From: Streptococcus pneumoniae
Lineage (GTDB): Bacteria; Bacillota; Bacilli; Lactobacillales; Streptococcaceae
DNA: 64,000 nt
Direction: 5' to 3'
NCBI GenBank assembly: GCA_040719455.1
Contig: JBFDTN010000001.1
Coordinates: 806,001-870,000, forward strand
Shown: positions 51,047 through 59,042 of the stretch, piece after piece
How the letters are laid out: each line of letters begins with the position of its first letter
How positions within the stretch are numbered: the first letter of the stretch is position 1
Made by a program: the position numbers and the translations under genes
The notes under the pieces: model-generated
Seen by the model: the letters and a program-made list of their open reading frames with translations, nothing else
Databases searched by the model: none
What the model was told of the DNA's origin: nothing

Positions 51047-51780
51047 GCCGTAAGAATCTTTTCCCACTCCTCGTAAATGATAGAGGCAACCTCTTTAGGC
51101 TTTTCTGTATAAAGAGAATGTCCAGTGTCTCTTACTTCACAAATGCGCACATGACTAGGTAAGGTGCTCAGTGCCTCCTTTTTCCAAGCAGGCGTATCCT
51201 CATCTAAGGCTGGAATCAAAAGCAATACAGAACCAGCAATTTTGTCAATCTGCCCAAAAACCTGTCTTCTCAAATGTAGCAAAGATTTCACAAGGTCAAA
51301 AGAGAAATTTAAAGCAAAGCTCTGTGAAACTTCATCATACACATATGAATTTCTTACAGCCTTTTCTAAATGTTCTGTCCAAAATAAAGAACTTGCTTTT
51401 TCTACTTCCACAGCTTTCTCAAGACTCTCAAAGCGTGTCTGCTCCAGATAGAATTTTGCCCCAGACAACTCATCCTCCAAGGAGCAAATCTTATCCATAT
51501 CTAAAAAACCACCATCTAAAAGAACCAAATGAACGCACTCATAACGTGCAGCCAAAGCTACCGCCAAATCAGCTCCCAATGAATGAGCGATGAGAAAAAT
51601 ATCCTCTGAGATGTCCACTTTCTTCTCAAACCAAGCAGCAAAAGTCTCCATACTTTCTAAAAAAGGGAAAACACTATCATGGTATAGATCCACATACTTG
51701 ATCTCAAAAGGCAATTCAGCCATTAAATCCTGAGGATAGTAGACATTACAGCCCAACCCACCTATAAAATAAGCTTGCAT
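51031..51780 (-). CDS. Alpha/beta hydrolase family protein
   Basis: The 249-residue protein has a nucleophile elbow AHSLGAD near 65-71 (GxSxG variant with Ala first), an Asp in LIPALDEDTPAWKK near 193-206 and a His in VRDTGHSLYTEKP near 223-235, a full catalytic triad. No signal peptide. It resembles small cytoplasmic thioesterases or lactonases, but the substrate is unknown. It lies between the tRNA-Arg gene and hemW with its own terminator. Confidence 0.8.
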   Translation of the reverse strand: MQAYFIGGLGCNVYYPQDLMAELPFEIKYVDLYHDSVFPFLESMETFAAWFEKKVDISEDIFLIAHSLGADLAVALAARYECVHLVLLDGGFLDMDKICSLEDELSGAKFYLEQTRFESLEKAVEVEKASSLFWTEHLEKAVRNSYVYDEVSQSFALNFSFDLVKSLLHLRRQVFGQIDKIAGSVLLLIPALDEDTPAWKKEALSTLPSHVRICEVRDTGHSLYTEKPKEVASIIYEEWEKILTAKRGS

Positions 51781-51794
51781 AAAAACTCCTATTC

Positions 51795-51822
51795 AAAAGG
51801 GCTGAGCACAACCGCTCAACCC
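51795..51822 (-). terminator. Terminator after tRNA-Arg/rplS
   Basis: GGGTTGAGC and GCTCAGCCC pair (one G-U) over a 6-nt loop on the minus strand, then TTTT. It closes the rplS-tRNA transcript. Confidence 0.75.
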
Positions 51823-51828
51823 TATCCA

Positions 51829-51900
51829 TGTCCCCTGCCGGAATCGAACCAGCAACTACTCCTTAGGAGGGAGTTGTTATATCCATTGAACTAAAGGGAC
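51829..51900 (-). tRNA. tRNA-Arg (anticodon CCT)
   Basis: 72 nt with complete cloverleaf on the minus strand: acceptor GTCCCTT/AGGGGAC, anticodon arm ACTCC-CTCCTAA-GGAGT with anticodon CCT, T arm GCTGG-TTCGAAT-CCGGC and discriminator A. CCA is not encoded. It reads AGG codons. It lies directly downstream of rplS, a pairing conserved in streptococci, and such tRNA genes are common integration sites, but nothing is integrated here. Confidence 0.95.
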
Positions 51901-52316
51901 TTACGAAAAAATCTGCCACTGGGACAGATTTCAAGTCGTTGGAGCAAAGAGAAAACTCTAAAGCTCCGATTAACGACGAATTCTTTGATACGTGCAGCTT
52001 TACCTTGAAGAGCACGTAGGTAGTACAATTTCGCACGACGTACTTTACCGTAACGTACGACTTCGATTTTTTCAACACGTGGTGTGTGAAGTGGGAAGAT
52101 ACGTTCTACACCTACACCGTTAGAGATTTTACGAACTGTGTAGTTTTCTGAGATTCCTTGACCTTTACGAGCGATTACAACGCCTTCAAAGATCTGGATA
52201 CGTTCGCGGTTTCCTTCGACAACTTTCGCGTGAACGCGCACAGTGTCACCAGGACGGAATGCAGGGATATCAGTACGAAGTTGACCTTCTGTCAAACTTT
52301 GGATCAATGGATTCAT
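51891..52316 (-). CDS. rplS: 50S ribosomal protein L19 with a C-terminal frameshift
   Basis: L19 sits at the 30S-50S interface. The frame from ATG 52316 (RBS GGAG) gives [13 protein letters not shown] and normal L19 sequence to residue 112 (GKAARIKE). The usual ending I-R-R-stop is then missing: the DNA reads GAATTCGTCGTTAA, where one more A (GAAATTCGTCGTTAA) would restore IRR-stop and the normal 115 residues. As written the frame adds 29 foreign residues and stops inside the tRNA-Arg gene. In an essential gene this is either a sequencing/assembly error or a real odd allele. The core is intact. Confidence 0.9.
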   Translation of the reverse strand: MNPLIQSLTEGQLRTDIPAFRPGDTVRVHAKVVEGNRERIQIFEGVVIARKGQGISENYTVRKISNGVGVERIFPLHTPRVEKIEVVRYGKVRRAKLYYLRALQGKAARIKEFVVNRSFRVFSLLQRLEICPSGRFFRKSL

Positions 52317-52402
52317 GTTTTTTCTTCTCCTATTCTTGCTAATCATAAACGCTCGGTCCAGCGGATTAGCCGTTTTTTGTGCGTCCATTACACACGCTCA
52401 TT
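52317..52402 (-). ncRNA. Candidate L19 leader (autoregulatory 5' UTR)
   Basis: The 86-nt leader between the rplS promoter and its ATG folds with GGCTAATC pairing to GATTAGC around a GC-rich loop. An L19 leader RNA is known from Firmicutes and this one is in the right place. I infer feedback control by L19; a covariance-model check was not possible. Confidence 0.5.
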
Positions 52403-52432
52403 ATTATATCACATTTCTTTGAAAAATGTAAA
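52403..52432 (-). promoter_or_regulatory. Promoter of rplS
   Basis: TTTACA (52427-52432), 18 bp, TATAAT (52403-52408) on the minus strand, between the CLC gene and rplS. Confidence 0.7.
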
Positions 52433-52441
52433 GAGTTTTAA

Positions 52442-53644
52442 TCACGATTCTGCTACTTTTTGTAGAGAATAGATGGATTGAGAACGATTGAGGAGAAAAG
52501 CAAGGCTACACACGATAAAAAAAGCTGGAAAATGTACAAAGCCAAACACCTCGCATCCAATCAAGATAGGTCCTAAAAAGGTTGAACTTGCTCCCGCAAA
52601 GACGCCTGCATAGCCCAAGGCTGCCACAAATACAAGGGGCAAGCCAAAGAATGGAGCTAAAAAGACACCTAAACTAGCTCCAATAGCAAACAAAGGCGTC
52701 ACCTCTCCACCTTGATAGCCTGCAGCGAGGGTCACTACGGTAAAGATGAGCTTGAAAAACCAATCATAAGCAGCAATACCTCGCCCTGAAAAACTCGCTG
52801 CAATCAAGTTGGTCCCTAGACCTGCATAACGCCCTTGTCCAAGGACCAGCAAGCCCAAACTCAGCACAAACCCTAGCACAACAATCCGTCTATAGGGACT
52901 AGGAAACCACTGACTAACCACTCCTTTCAAATGTGCTAGACTCCACGCAAAGGCATTTCCACAAAGACCAAATAAAACTCCTAACAAGATGAGCTTGAAA
53001 AAGAGTTCCATTGTCAAATCAGGAATTCCTGTTAGAGGAAACGCAAACCTTTCCAACCCCAAAGAATGTGAAATAAAACTTGCCACCACAGCAGCTACAA
53101 GAGCTGGCCAAAAGGCTGATACTGCTAGGGAACCCACGACCAAAATCTCCATAGCAAACAAGGTTGCAGCCAAGGGTGTTTGAAACAATCCAGCAAATCC
53201 AGCCGCCATGCCCATCACAATCAAGCGCTTTTGTTCTCGCCTCGAGAAATAACTTTTCCCTAGCTGATAAGAAACCGTTGCGCCTAGCTGTACTGCCACA
53301 CCTTCGCGCCCTGCTGAGCCACCAAACAAATGGGTCAACCAAGTCGTCACCATTACCAAGGGAATCAAACGCTTTGGAATCTCGTCATCGCGACCGTGCC
53401 CGACCTCAAAGATAAGAGCCATCCCTTTACCTGCATTTCCTCCATATCTCTGATAAATCAAGACAATCAACATCCCCACCAAAGACAAAAAAGGTAAAAA
53501 GATAAGAAAGTGAGCGGAACGCAGCTCTCCTATCCACAAGAGTACACGACCAAAAACCGTTGCTAAGGTACCCACCAAGATTCCTATGACCAGAGCAAAA
53601 AGAGTCCAAATCACACCATCCTTGACCTTGAGCAAAACTGTCAT
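52442..53644 (-). CDS. CLC-family anion channel/antiporter, possibly fluoride-type
   Basis: A 400-residue protein with about 10-11 membrane helices and the CLC motif GSAGREGVAVQLGA near 108-121, which holds the gating glutamate (GREG). The usual chloride signature GSGIP is replaced by GNAGKGMALIF near 68-78, as in the fluoride-exporting CLC-F branch rather than in typical chloride CLCs. The order next to rplS is as in pneumococcus. It overlaps the chorismate mutase stop by 4 nt. Ion choice is an inference from the motifs. Confidence 0.8.
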   Translation of the reverse strand: MTVLLKVKDGVIWTLFALVIGILVGTLATVFGRVLLWIGELRSAHFLIFLPFLSLVGMLIVLIYQRYGGNAGKGMALIFEVGHGRDDEIPKRLIPLVMVTTWLTHLFGGSAGREGVAVQLGATVSYQLGKSYFSRREQKRLIVMGMAAGFAGLFQTPLAATLFAMEILVVGSLAVSAFWPALVAAVVASFISHSLGLERFAFPLTGIPDLTMELFFKLILLGVLFGLCGNAFAWSLAHLKGVVSQWFPSPYRRIVVLGFVLSLGLLVLGQGRYAGLGTNLIAASFSGRGIAAYDWFFKLIFTVVTLAAGYQGGEVTPLFAIGASLGVFLAPFFGLPLVFVAALGYAGVFAGASSTFLGPILIGCEVFGFVHFPAFFIVCSLAFLLNRSQSIYSLQKVAES

Positions 53645-53922
53645 TTCTTGCGCTCCAAGACACTTGCTTGATAGGCTCTTGATTCTTTCATAATCGCCTC
53701 AAAGGTTGCAACCAGTCTTTCTTGATAATCTTTATTCTCCACTCTTTCTGCAACCTTCTCCAAGACCTCTTCTTCACGTTTACTGTCTAGGACAGCTTTT
53801 CCAACCTTTGCCTTATAGGCAACAACTTGACTGACCAAGTCCATCCGCTTTTCAAGCAAAGCCACCAAATCTTTATCAACCTGATCAATTTCTTGTCGAA
53901 TTTTTTCTAAATCCATGTTCAA
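53641..53922 (-). CDS. Chorismate mutase (AroQ type)
   Basis: A 93-residue all-helical AroQ domain: EKIRQEIDQVDKDLVALLEKRMDLV with R7-, D-D- and R-patterns (IRxxIDxID-like), KxxVGKAVLDSKREEEVLE near 40-58 and a C-terminal helix. It converts chorismate to prephenate for Phe and Tyr. It stands alone with no fused dehydratase, and is first in the pair with the CLC gene. The start follows AAAGGATTGAAC. Confidence 0.88.
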   Translation of the reverse strand: MNMDLEKIRQEIDQVDKDLVALLEKRMDLVSQVVAYKAKVGKAVLDSKREEEVLEKVAERVENKDYQERLVATFEAIMKESRAYQASVLERKK

Positions 53923-53932
53923 TCCTTTCTAG

Positions 53933-54037
53933 TATAGTTGTTTCGTTTTGATTTAGTACAAGGTAATGAGTCTCAAGCATAACCAGAGTTAGACAAGACA
54001 AGTTAGCAATGTAATAAATGAAAACTAATTGACTATA
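53933..54037. repeat. MITE-like repeat, copy 4 (105 bp)
   Basis: Begins TATAGTTGTTTCGTTTT and ends TGACTATA, like copies 1 and 2, with the same middle (AGTACAAGG... AATGTAATAAATG). It differs from the others in TTTCG instead of TTTAG in the left end, which is the form matched perfectly by the putative guide in the IS110-family element. Between flavodoxin and chorismate mutase genes. Confidence 0.8.
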
Positions 54038-54040
54038 AAA

Positions 54041-54084
54041 GAGGGAGCGGGACTGTATCGTGATAGTCCATCTCGATCTCCCTC
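54041..54084. terminator. Hairpin after the flavodoxin gene
   Basis: GAGGGAG (54041-54047) pairs with CTCCCTC (54078-54084), with an inner GGACT/AGTCC stem. It follows the flavodoxin stop by about 90 bp on the minus strand. No strong U-tract on that side; it may be a terminator or processing element. The rest of 54085-54172 shows nothing. Confidence 0.45.
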
Positions 54085-54172
54085 TCCCCTGTTTTCAACT
54101 GTCTCACTACTAGCAAGTCTCGTAAAAGTGCGTGACATTCTCTATATATGCAATGAGACACCTTTCAATGGT

Positions 54173-54616
54173 TTAACCCAATTTTTCAACTAGGCTATTT
54201 GCAAAGTTTTCTAATTTTTCTATATCTTCATCTTCAGCTGATAAATCTACCTTGACACTATCAGCTCCTTTTTCTGCCCCTGTACCTGCAAACACAGCTT
54301 CAAAATCATCTACTGCTTTACAAAATTCATCATAGAAAGTATCACCTGAGCCAACCACTCCGTAGACCTTACCAGACAAGTCTAAACCTGCCAAGTCCTC
54401 ATAAAAGTCTACGATTTCATCTGGCAACTCTCCATCGCCATAAGTATAAGTCGCTACAATCGCAATATCTGCCTCTAAAAAATCTTCGGCATCAACCGTC
54501 GTACACTCATCCACATCGACATCAAGTCCCAAATCTTTCAAACGATCTGCGACAATATCTGCGATTTCTTCCGTATTTCCCGTCATACTTGCAAATACAA
54601 CCTTTGCTAAAGCCAT
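54173..54616 (-). CDS. Flavodoxin
   Basis: The 147-residue protein has the FMN phosphate loop SMTGNTEEIAD (10-20), the acidic ring-stacking region TYTYGDGELPDE near 54-65 and GVVGSGDTFYDEFCKAVD near 85-102. Long-chain flavodoxins shuttle electrons at low potential, in streptococci probably for ribonucleotide reductase activation or isoprenoid IspG/IspH-type steps. It is acidic throughout. RBS GGAGGAAAC is strong. A MITE and hairpin follow it. Confidence 0.92.
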   Translation of the reverse strand: MALAKVVFASMTGNTEEIADIVADRLKDLGLDVDVDECTTVDAEDFLEADIAIVATYTYGDGELPDEIVDFYEDLAGLDLSGKVYGVVGSGDTFYDEFCKAVDDFEAVFAGTGAEKGADSVKVDLSAEDEDIEKLENFANSLVEKLG

Positions 54617-54759
54617 AGTTTCCTCCTCGTATTCATATGAGAAACATTATACCATGTTCTCCAAAGAATTGCACCATTTTCAAGCGAATTTTCTAGCTTA
54701 TCCATTTTCAAAACATGTTTGATTATGGTAGAATGAAGGAAAGAGATTGGAGACTATCT

Positions 54760-55704
54760 ATGAATTTACAAACACAAATTCTACATAAAATCAAAGAATA
54801 CGATACGATTATCATCCATCGTCACATGCGACCAGACCCTGATGCACTAAGCAGTCAAGTAGGTCTAAAACATCTCTTGCAGCTCCATTTCCCAGAGAAA
54901 ACGATTTTAACGCCAGGTTATGATGAGCCAAGTTTGACTTGGTTAGCACGCATGGATGAAGTCCTAGACACTAGCTACGAAGGCGCTCTTGTCATTGTCT
55001 GTGACACGGCAAATACAGCTCGCATTGATGACAAGCGATATGAAAATGGTGATTTTTTAATTAAAATCGACCATCATCCGAATGATGATGCTTATGGCGA
55101 TCTCCTATGGGTCGATACGAATGCCAGCAGTACCAGTGAGATGATTGCTCGTTTTGCTTTTGATCTAGGTTTAGCCTTAGATGATTACACCGCAAAATTG
55201 CTCTATGCAGGGATTATCGGCGATACTGGGCGTTTCCTCTATCCTGCAACCACTGCTAAAACCTTAGAAATCGCAAGTAAGCTCCGCGCTTATCCATTTG
55301 ACTTTGCAGGATTAGCTCGGAAAATGGATTCCTTTAGCTATCCTATCGCCAAACTCCAAGGCTATGTCTATGATCATCTCGAAATGGATGAAAATGGGGT
55401 CGCACGCGTAATTCTCACCCAAAAACTCTTAAAAGAAAACGGACTGACCGATGCCGATACCGCAGCCATTGTATCTGCTCCAGGAAAGATTGACAAGGTT
55501 GAGTTGTGGGGAATTTTTGTGGAGCAGGAAAATGGTAACTACCGTGTACGCTTGCGCAGTAAATTTATCCCCATTAACGAAGTCGCTAAAAACCACGATG
55601 GTGGAGGACATCCGCTTGCAAGCGGTGCTAACGCCTACTCTTCAGAAGAAGTGGATAAAATCTACCAAGAATTACAAAATCTTGTAAAAAACAAAGAAAT
55701 TTGA
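54760..55704 (+). CDS. pde2: DHH/DHHA1 phosphodiesterase (Pde2/NrnA-like)
   Basis: A 314-residue DHH phosphoesterase: IIHRHMRPDPDALSSQ near 18-33, IVCDTA near 78-83, IDHHPND near 104-110 and the DHHA1 motif GGGHPLASGA near 283-292. The pneumococcal homologue in the same gene order (flavodoxin, then rpmE2) is Pde2, which cleaves pApA to AMP in the c-di-AMP pathway. NrnA-type nano-RNase activity is the other known role of this family. ATG 54760 follows GGAG by 7 nt. The first 15 codons of the longer frame contain an extended -10 (TGGTAGAAT, 54726-54734) and are not used. Confidence 0.92.
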   Translation: MNLQTQILHKIKEYDTIIIHRHMRPDPDALSSQVGLKHLLQLHFPEKTILTPGYDEPSLTWLARMDEVLDTSYEGALVIVCDTANTARIDDKRYENGDFLIKIDHHPNDDAYGDLLWVDTNASSTSEMIARFAFDLGLALDDYTAKLLYAGIIGDTGRFLYPATTAKTLEIASKLRAYPFDFAGLARKMDSFSYPIAKLQGYVYDHLEMDENGVARVILTQKLLKENGLTDADTAAIVSAPGKIDKVELWGIFVEQENGNYRVRLRSKFIPINEVAKNHDGGGHPLASGANAYSSEEVDKIYQELQNLVKNKEI

Positions 55705-55714
55705 TAGAAAATAC

Positions 55715-55751
55715 TTGTCAAGCCACGCAGACTTTGATATACTATCAAAGT
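55715..55751 (+). promoter_or_regulatory. Promoter of rpmE2 with a palindrome over the -10 box
   Basis: TTGTCA (55715-55720), 17 bp, TATACT (55738-55743). Inverted halves ACTTTGATA and TATCAAAGT flank TAC at 55731-55751, so a dimeric repressor could cover the -10. The regulator, if any, is unknown. Confidence 0.7.
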
Positions 55752-55800
55752 AACTAATCTATGGCTCGCACAGAGACCATGGCAGAAAGGATTTTTTAAA

Positions 55801-56043
55801 ATGAAAAAAGATATTCATCCAGATTATCGCCCTGTTGTCTTCATGGACACTACTACTGGCTTCAAGTTCCTTAGCGGTTCAACAAAATCTTCAAACGAAA
55901 CAGTTGAATTCGAAGGTGAAACTTACCCATTGATCCGTGTCGAAATTTCATCAGACTCACACCCATTCTACACTGGACGTCAAAAGTTCACGCAAGCAGA
56001 TGGACGTGTGGATCGTTTCAACAAAAAATACGGTCTCAAATAA
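55801..56043 (+). CDS. rpmE2: 50S ribosomal protein L31 type B
   Basis: The 80-residue L31 type B ([37 protein letters not shown]) lacks the zinc-binding CxxC of type A L31. Streptococci often have only this form. RBS AAAGGA is 10 nt upstream. Its promoter carries a palindrome and its terminator abuts the phage-like element, whose integrase gene ends 100 bp away, so the 3' end of this transcript is the probable insertion point. Confidence 0.95.
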   Translation: MKKDIHPDYRPVVFMDTTTGFKFLSGSTKSSNETVEFEGETYPLIRVEISSDSHPFYTGRQKFTQADGRVDRFNKKYGLK

Positions 56044-56077
56044 TCAACCGCATTTATTGCTTAAGAATGTTGATTTT

Positions 56078-56112
56078 AAGCCATTTCCGAGAGATTGGGA
56101 TGGCTTTTTTTG
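56078..56112 (+). terminator. Terminator of rpmE2 / likely attachment-site region
   Basis: AAGCCAT pairs with ATGGCTT around an inner GC-containing loop, followed by TTTTTT. Just after it two direct repeats GATTGCGA occur at 56118-56125 and 56130-56137, 12 bp apart, as integrase arm sites sometimes are. I see no second copy of this region in the window, so the att core is not proved. Confidence 0.65.
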
Positions 56113-56144
56113 CGCGTGATTGCGAGAATGATTGCGACATACTT

Positions 56145-57281
56145 TTATAGGTTCATGTATTGGGCGAACTTATGGGCGGTCTGCTCCTTCGTCTCTTTGC
56201 TAACGTGAGCGTAAATGTTCATGGTCGTCTTGATATCTTCATGACCTAGTCGCTCTTGTACTTCCTTGATTGTCGCTCCTGCTTCAAACAGCAAGCTGCA
56301 ATGAGTATGGCGAAAACCGTGAGGGGTTATCTTTTTCAATTCGTATTTTGTTAGAATTTTTCTCAAGTTGTAATTGATAAAATCAAAGCTATGAGGTTGA
56401 CCATCTAAGCGTGTAAAGACTAAATGGCTCTCTTTGAGTTGATACGGAAAAGCCTCTTTTTTCTTTTCCAGCCTCCAGCTTTTGAGTTTGCTCACAGTGA
56501 TTGGATCTAGTGAGATGGTTCGTTTGCTCTTTTTGGTTTTTGGTGTCTGAAAAATCATTTGATTATCTTCGCCGTAAACAACGGTCTGGTTGACCGTTAG
56601 GCTCGCATGGGCCAAGTCTATATCTTTCCACCGTAGAGCCATCAGCTCGCTTTTTCTTAGCCCAGTAAAGGATAAGATCCGAAAAATAACACTTAATTCT
56701 TTGTTGTTCTCCTTTTCCACGCAAGATAAGAACTCCTTCAACTCTTTCTTGTCGTAAAAGTTTTCTATCTTCTCATCATCGACTTTTTCAATCTTACGGG
56801 GTCTGATGACCTTTTTCATTGGATTGTCATCGATATAGCCAAGATTGACCGCATAATCTAGAATTGTTTGAGTCATACCGATAAAATTAGAATATTTGGC
56901 GTATTTCTTGAACCAAGTATTGGCTTGCTGCTGACAAAAAGGCAGCTTAATGCTATCAACGTACAAATCGCCAAAAATAGGGACAATATGCAATTCAGCT
57001 TGTGCCTTTTGTCTGACATAGGTACTTTCTTTGACCGTATTTTTATAGTGATTTAGCCATAACCTGAACACTTCCTCAAACTTGATACGTTGGGGAGCTT
57101 TCGGCAACCCTTCTTTTTCCACCCTAACCAATAGCAAACGCTCCGCCTGCTTCGCTTCTTTCATGGTTTTAAAGCCACGTTTGCAAGCCTTGACTTCTTT
57201 TCCAGTGTCTTTATCTATGCCAAGATAGGCATGGTACATATAGCGGATTTCTCCGCTTTTCAATTTGTATTGTTTAATCAT
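56145..57281 (-). CDS. Phage/island-type tyrosine integrase
   Basis: A 378-residue tyrosine recombinase: N-terminal AP2-like arm-binding domain (1-60), SAM-like core-binding domain (65-165) and catalytic domain with R209 (TGLRKSELMALRW), H321-x-x-R324 (HGFRHTHCS), H347 (RLGHEDIKTTMNIYAHV) and nucleophile Y357. All residues are present. Its 3' end lies next to the rpmE2 terminator, as expected for an element integrated there. Related integrases occur in streptococcal prophages and phage-like islands. Confidence 0.93.
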   Translation of the reverse strand: MIKQYKLKSGEIRYMYHAYLGIDKDTGKEVKACKRGFKTMKEAKQAERLLLVRVEKEGLPKAPQRIKFEEVFRLWLNHYKNTVKESTYVRQKAQAELHIVPIFGDLYVDSIKLPFCQQQANTWFKKYAKYSNFIGMTQTILDYAVNLGYIDDNPMKKVIRPRKIEKVDDEKIENFYDKKELKEFLSCVEKENNKELSVIFRILSFTGLRKSELMALRWKDIDLAHASLTVNQTVVYGEDNQMIFQTPKTKKSKRTISLDPITVSKLKSWRLEKKKEAFPYQLKESHLVFTRLDGQPHSFDFINYNLRKILTKYELKKITPHGFRHTHCSLLFEAGATIKEVQERLGHEDIKTTMNIYAHVSKETKEQTAHKFAQYMNL

Positions 57282-57445
57282 GTATATTTCCCTTCTTTTA
57301 GCTTGCCCGCATAATTAAGAAAATAAATCATGATTTTTAACGTGCTAGCGTTACGAAACCGCCCCTATTTTCGTCTGTTTTTGGTTTGGTGGTCAATTAT
57401 ACCAAAGAGGGATAGAACGCCTAAAATCGGCTTTAAATGCGCTTT

Positions 57446-58438
57446 TTACTCAGTCAATTTCTTTATCTGTTTTTCAAAATCTGAATTGATTTTTTGAGTT
57501 TTGTTGAATAGTTGGTACTCTGCTTTGGCTTTTTCTTTTGCAGCCTTAGAACTGATTTTCCCACGGTCAGTTAAAACGTCATACTCTTGGAAGGTCAAAA
57601 AACGGTCAATACTTTCAGCAAGCTGCTGCATGGTCTGGGCTTTTTTCTGCTCGATTTGTCTTTCTAGATAATCAAAAAAGCTGGATATGCTTCTTTCCAA
57701 GGAGCGGATTTCATCAACCGATAGGTAATTTTTGGCTACCTGGGTATCTGATTGTAAAATACGCCCGTCTGGAGAGTGTTTCCAAGTTGTTAGTCCCATA
57801 TTGTCCTTGGTATGGTCTGCTTGAGTGTAGATAATTTCAGCAGCAGTCTTTCCAGTAATGGCATAATGGAATTTATTTTGAACAGCAGCATAAAACTGTT
57901 TTGTCATATTGCTTTCTGGGTCATAATCGATAGAAATTTCTGCGAATATATCCGTAATTTGTAACCAAATACGGCGCTCACTTGCACGGATTGAGCGGAC
58001 ACGTTCCAAGAGTTCGCGGAAGTAATCTTTTTCTAGGAGATTTTCACCTTGTTTAAGGCGCTCATCATCCATAGCAAAACCTTTTATCATGTACTCACGT
58101 AATACAGAGGTTGCCCATTGCCTAAAGCGCGTGGCTTTCTGAGAGTTGACCCGATAGCCAACAGAGATGATCACGTCTAGATTGTAATAATCAACTTGAC
58201 GACTGACCTCACGGCTCCCCTCAATTTGAACTGTTTCCATTTTGGAAATAGTTGCTTTCTCTTCTAGTTCGCCCTCATCAAAGATATTTTTCAAGTGCTT
58301 GCTGATTGCAGGAACACCAACATCAAACAATCTGGCCATTTCTTTTTGGCTAGCCCAAATGGTTTCACCACGGATAATCACGCTGGCTGTTTCTTGATCA
58401 TTGTTAGCAGAATAGATTAAAAATTGTAATTCGTTCAT
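57446..58438 (-). CDS. RhuM family protein
   Basis: The 330-residue protein has the RhuM signature: IIRGETIWASQKEMARLFDVGVPAISKHLKNIF near 22-54 (in parts), VDYYNLDVIISVGYRVNSQKATRFRQWATSVL near 82-113, and VRSIRASERRIWLQITDIFAEIS near 142-164. It is named from a Salmonella island gene; its activity is unknown. It occurs on mobile elements. Here it stands between the integrase and the lysogeny genes on the minus strand with a 164-bp gap to the integrase and weak RBS signals. Confidence 0.88.
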   Translation of the reverse strand: MNELQFLIYSANNDQETASVIIRGETIWASQKEMARLFDVGVPAISKHLKNIFDEGELEEKATISKMETVQIEGSREVSRQVDYYNLDVIISVGYRVNSQKATRFRQWATSVLREYMIKGFAMDDERLKQGENLLEKDYFRELLERVRSIRASERRIWLQITDIFAEISIDYDPESNMTKQFYAAVQNKFHYAITGKTAAEIIYTQADHTKDNMGLTTWKHSPDGRILQSDTQVAKNYLSVDEIRSLERSISSFFDYLERQIEQKKAQTMQQLAESIDRFLTFQEYDVLTDRGKISSKAAKEKAKAEYQLFNKTQKINSDFEKQIKKLTE

Positions 58439-58497
58439 TAAGGCTACTTTCTATCTGTTATTGCAATCTGTACTGGGATAGTTTTAGCTTTTTATGT

Positions 58498-58650
58498 TAT
58501 ACTAGAACTATTGGGAGCCATCCCAAAATAAAAATATTAGAAAATGATATAATAGTATTTTTATTGCTCGCAGAGTTAGCGAGTGCTGGCTTTTTGTTAT
58601 TCTTTTACTACCATTTCTGTTAAGGTGTAGCACTGCTACGCCTTTTTTGT
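58498..58650 (+). other. Gene-free stretch with possible short plus-strand transcript
   Basis: In the 604-bp gap 58439-59042 no convincing gene is seen. The plus strand has an extended -10, TGTTATACT (58495-58503), then CTCGC/GCGAG hairpin near 58567-58583, and a strong terminator GGTGTAGC-ACT-GCTACGCC-TTTTTT (58624-58648). A short untranslated RNA of about 140 nt, divergent from rhuM, is possible. An ORF 58675-58896 on the plus strand lacks an RBS and was not accepted. Confidence 0.35.
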
Positions 58651-58717
58651 TGGCTTGGTGATCACGCGCAGCGGGTGGGGCTATTGACAAAACTTGACAT
58701 TTTTCAGGAATGCCAAT

Positions 58718-58744
58718 ATTGTGGCGCGTGGGTTAGCTTGAAAC
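58718..58744. repeat. 27-bp direct repeat, copy 1
   Basis: ATTGTGGCGCGTGGGTTAG-C-TTGAAAC; the other copy at 60065-60091 differs by one base. The pair flanks the small gene and the membrane-protein gene (59.0-60.0 kb) and may mark a swapped cassette. Confidence 0.7.
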
Positions 58745-59042
58745 AACTTTATCAGTTGATTTTGTTAAAGGTGACCCAAAAATGTCTCGCCTCTTCAACA
58801 GGTCAAAATACGACTGACCACATCATCAAATTAAATATAGCTAAGGAAACCATGATCCAACGAACAGAAAAACACTTCAACATTTTGGTACCTTAGCAAA
58901 AGAAAGCTATTCGATAGAGGACAGGATAAATCATCCTATCGTTGGCTGGTAGGAGGTCGGTAGGAACGACTCCCTTTTTGAGTGGCTGACCTCCTATTTT
59001 GAGGGGTCATCTTGGATGATGGGACGATTTGAACCGTCATTT

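Noticed and set aside
51891..51990. A true extended L19 C-terminus overlapping the tRNA gene
   Set aside because: The normal ending IRR-stop is present one frame away and the family length is 115 residues, so the extension is better explained by a missing base.
58675..58896. Plus-strand frame of 73 codons in the gap after rhuM
   Set aside because: No RBS and no known motif; it runs through one of the 27-bp direct repeats and has poor codon use.
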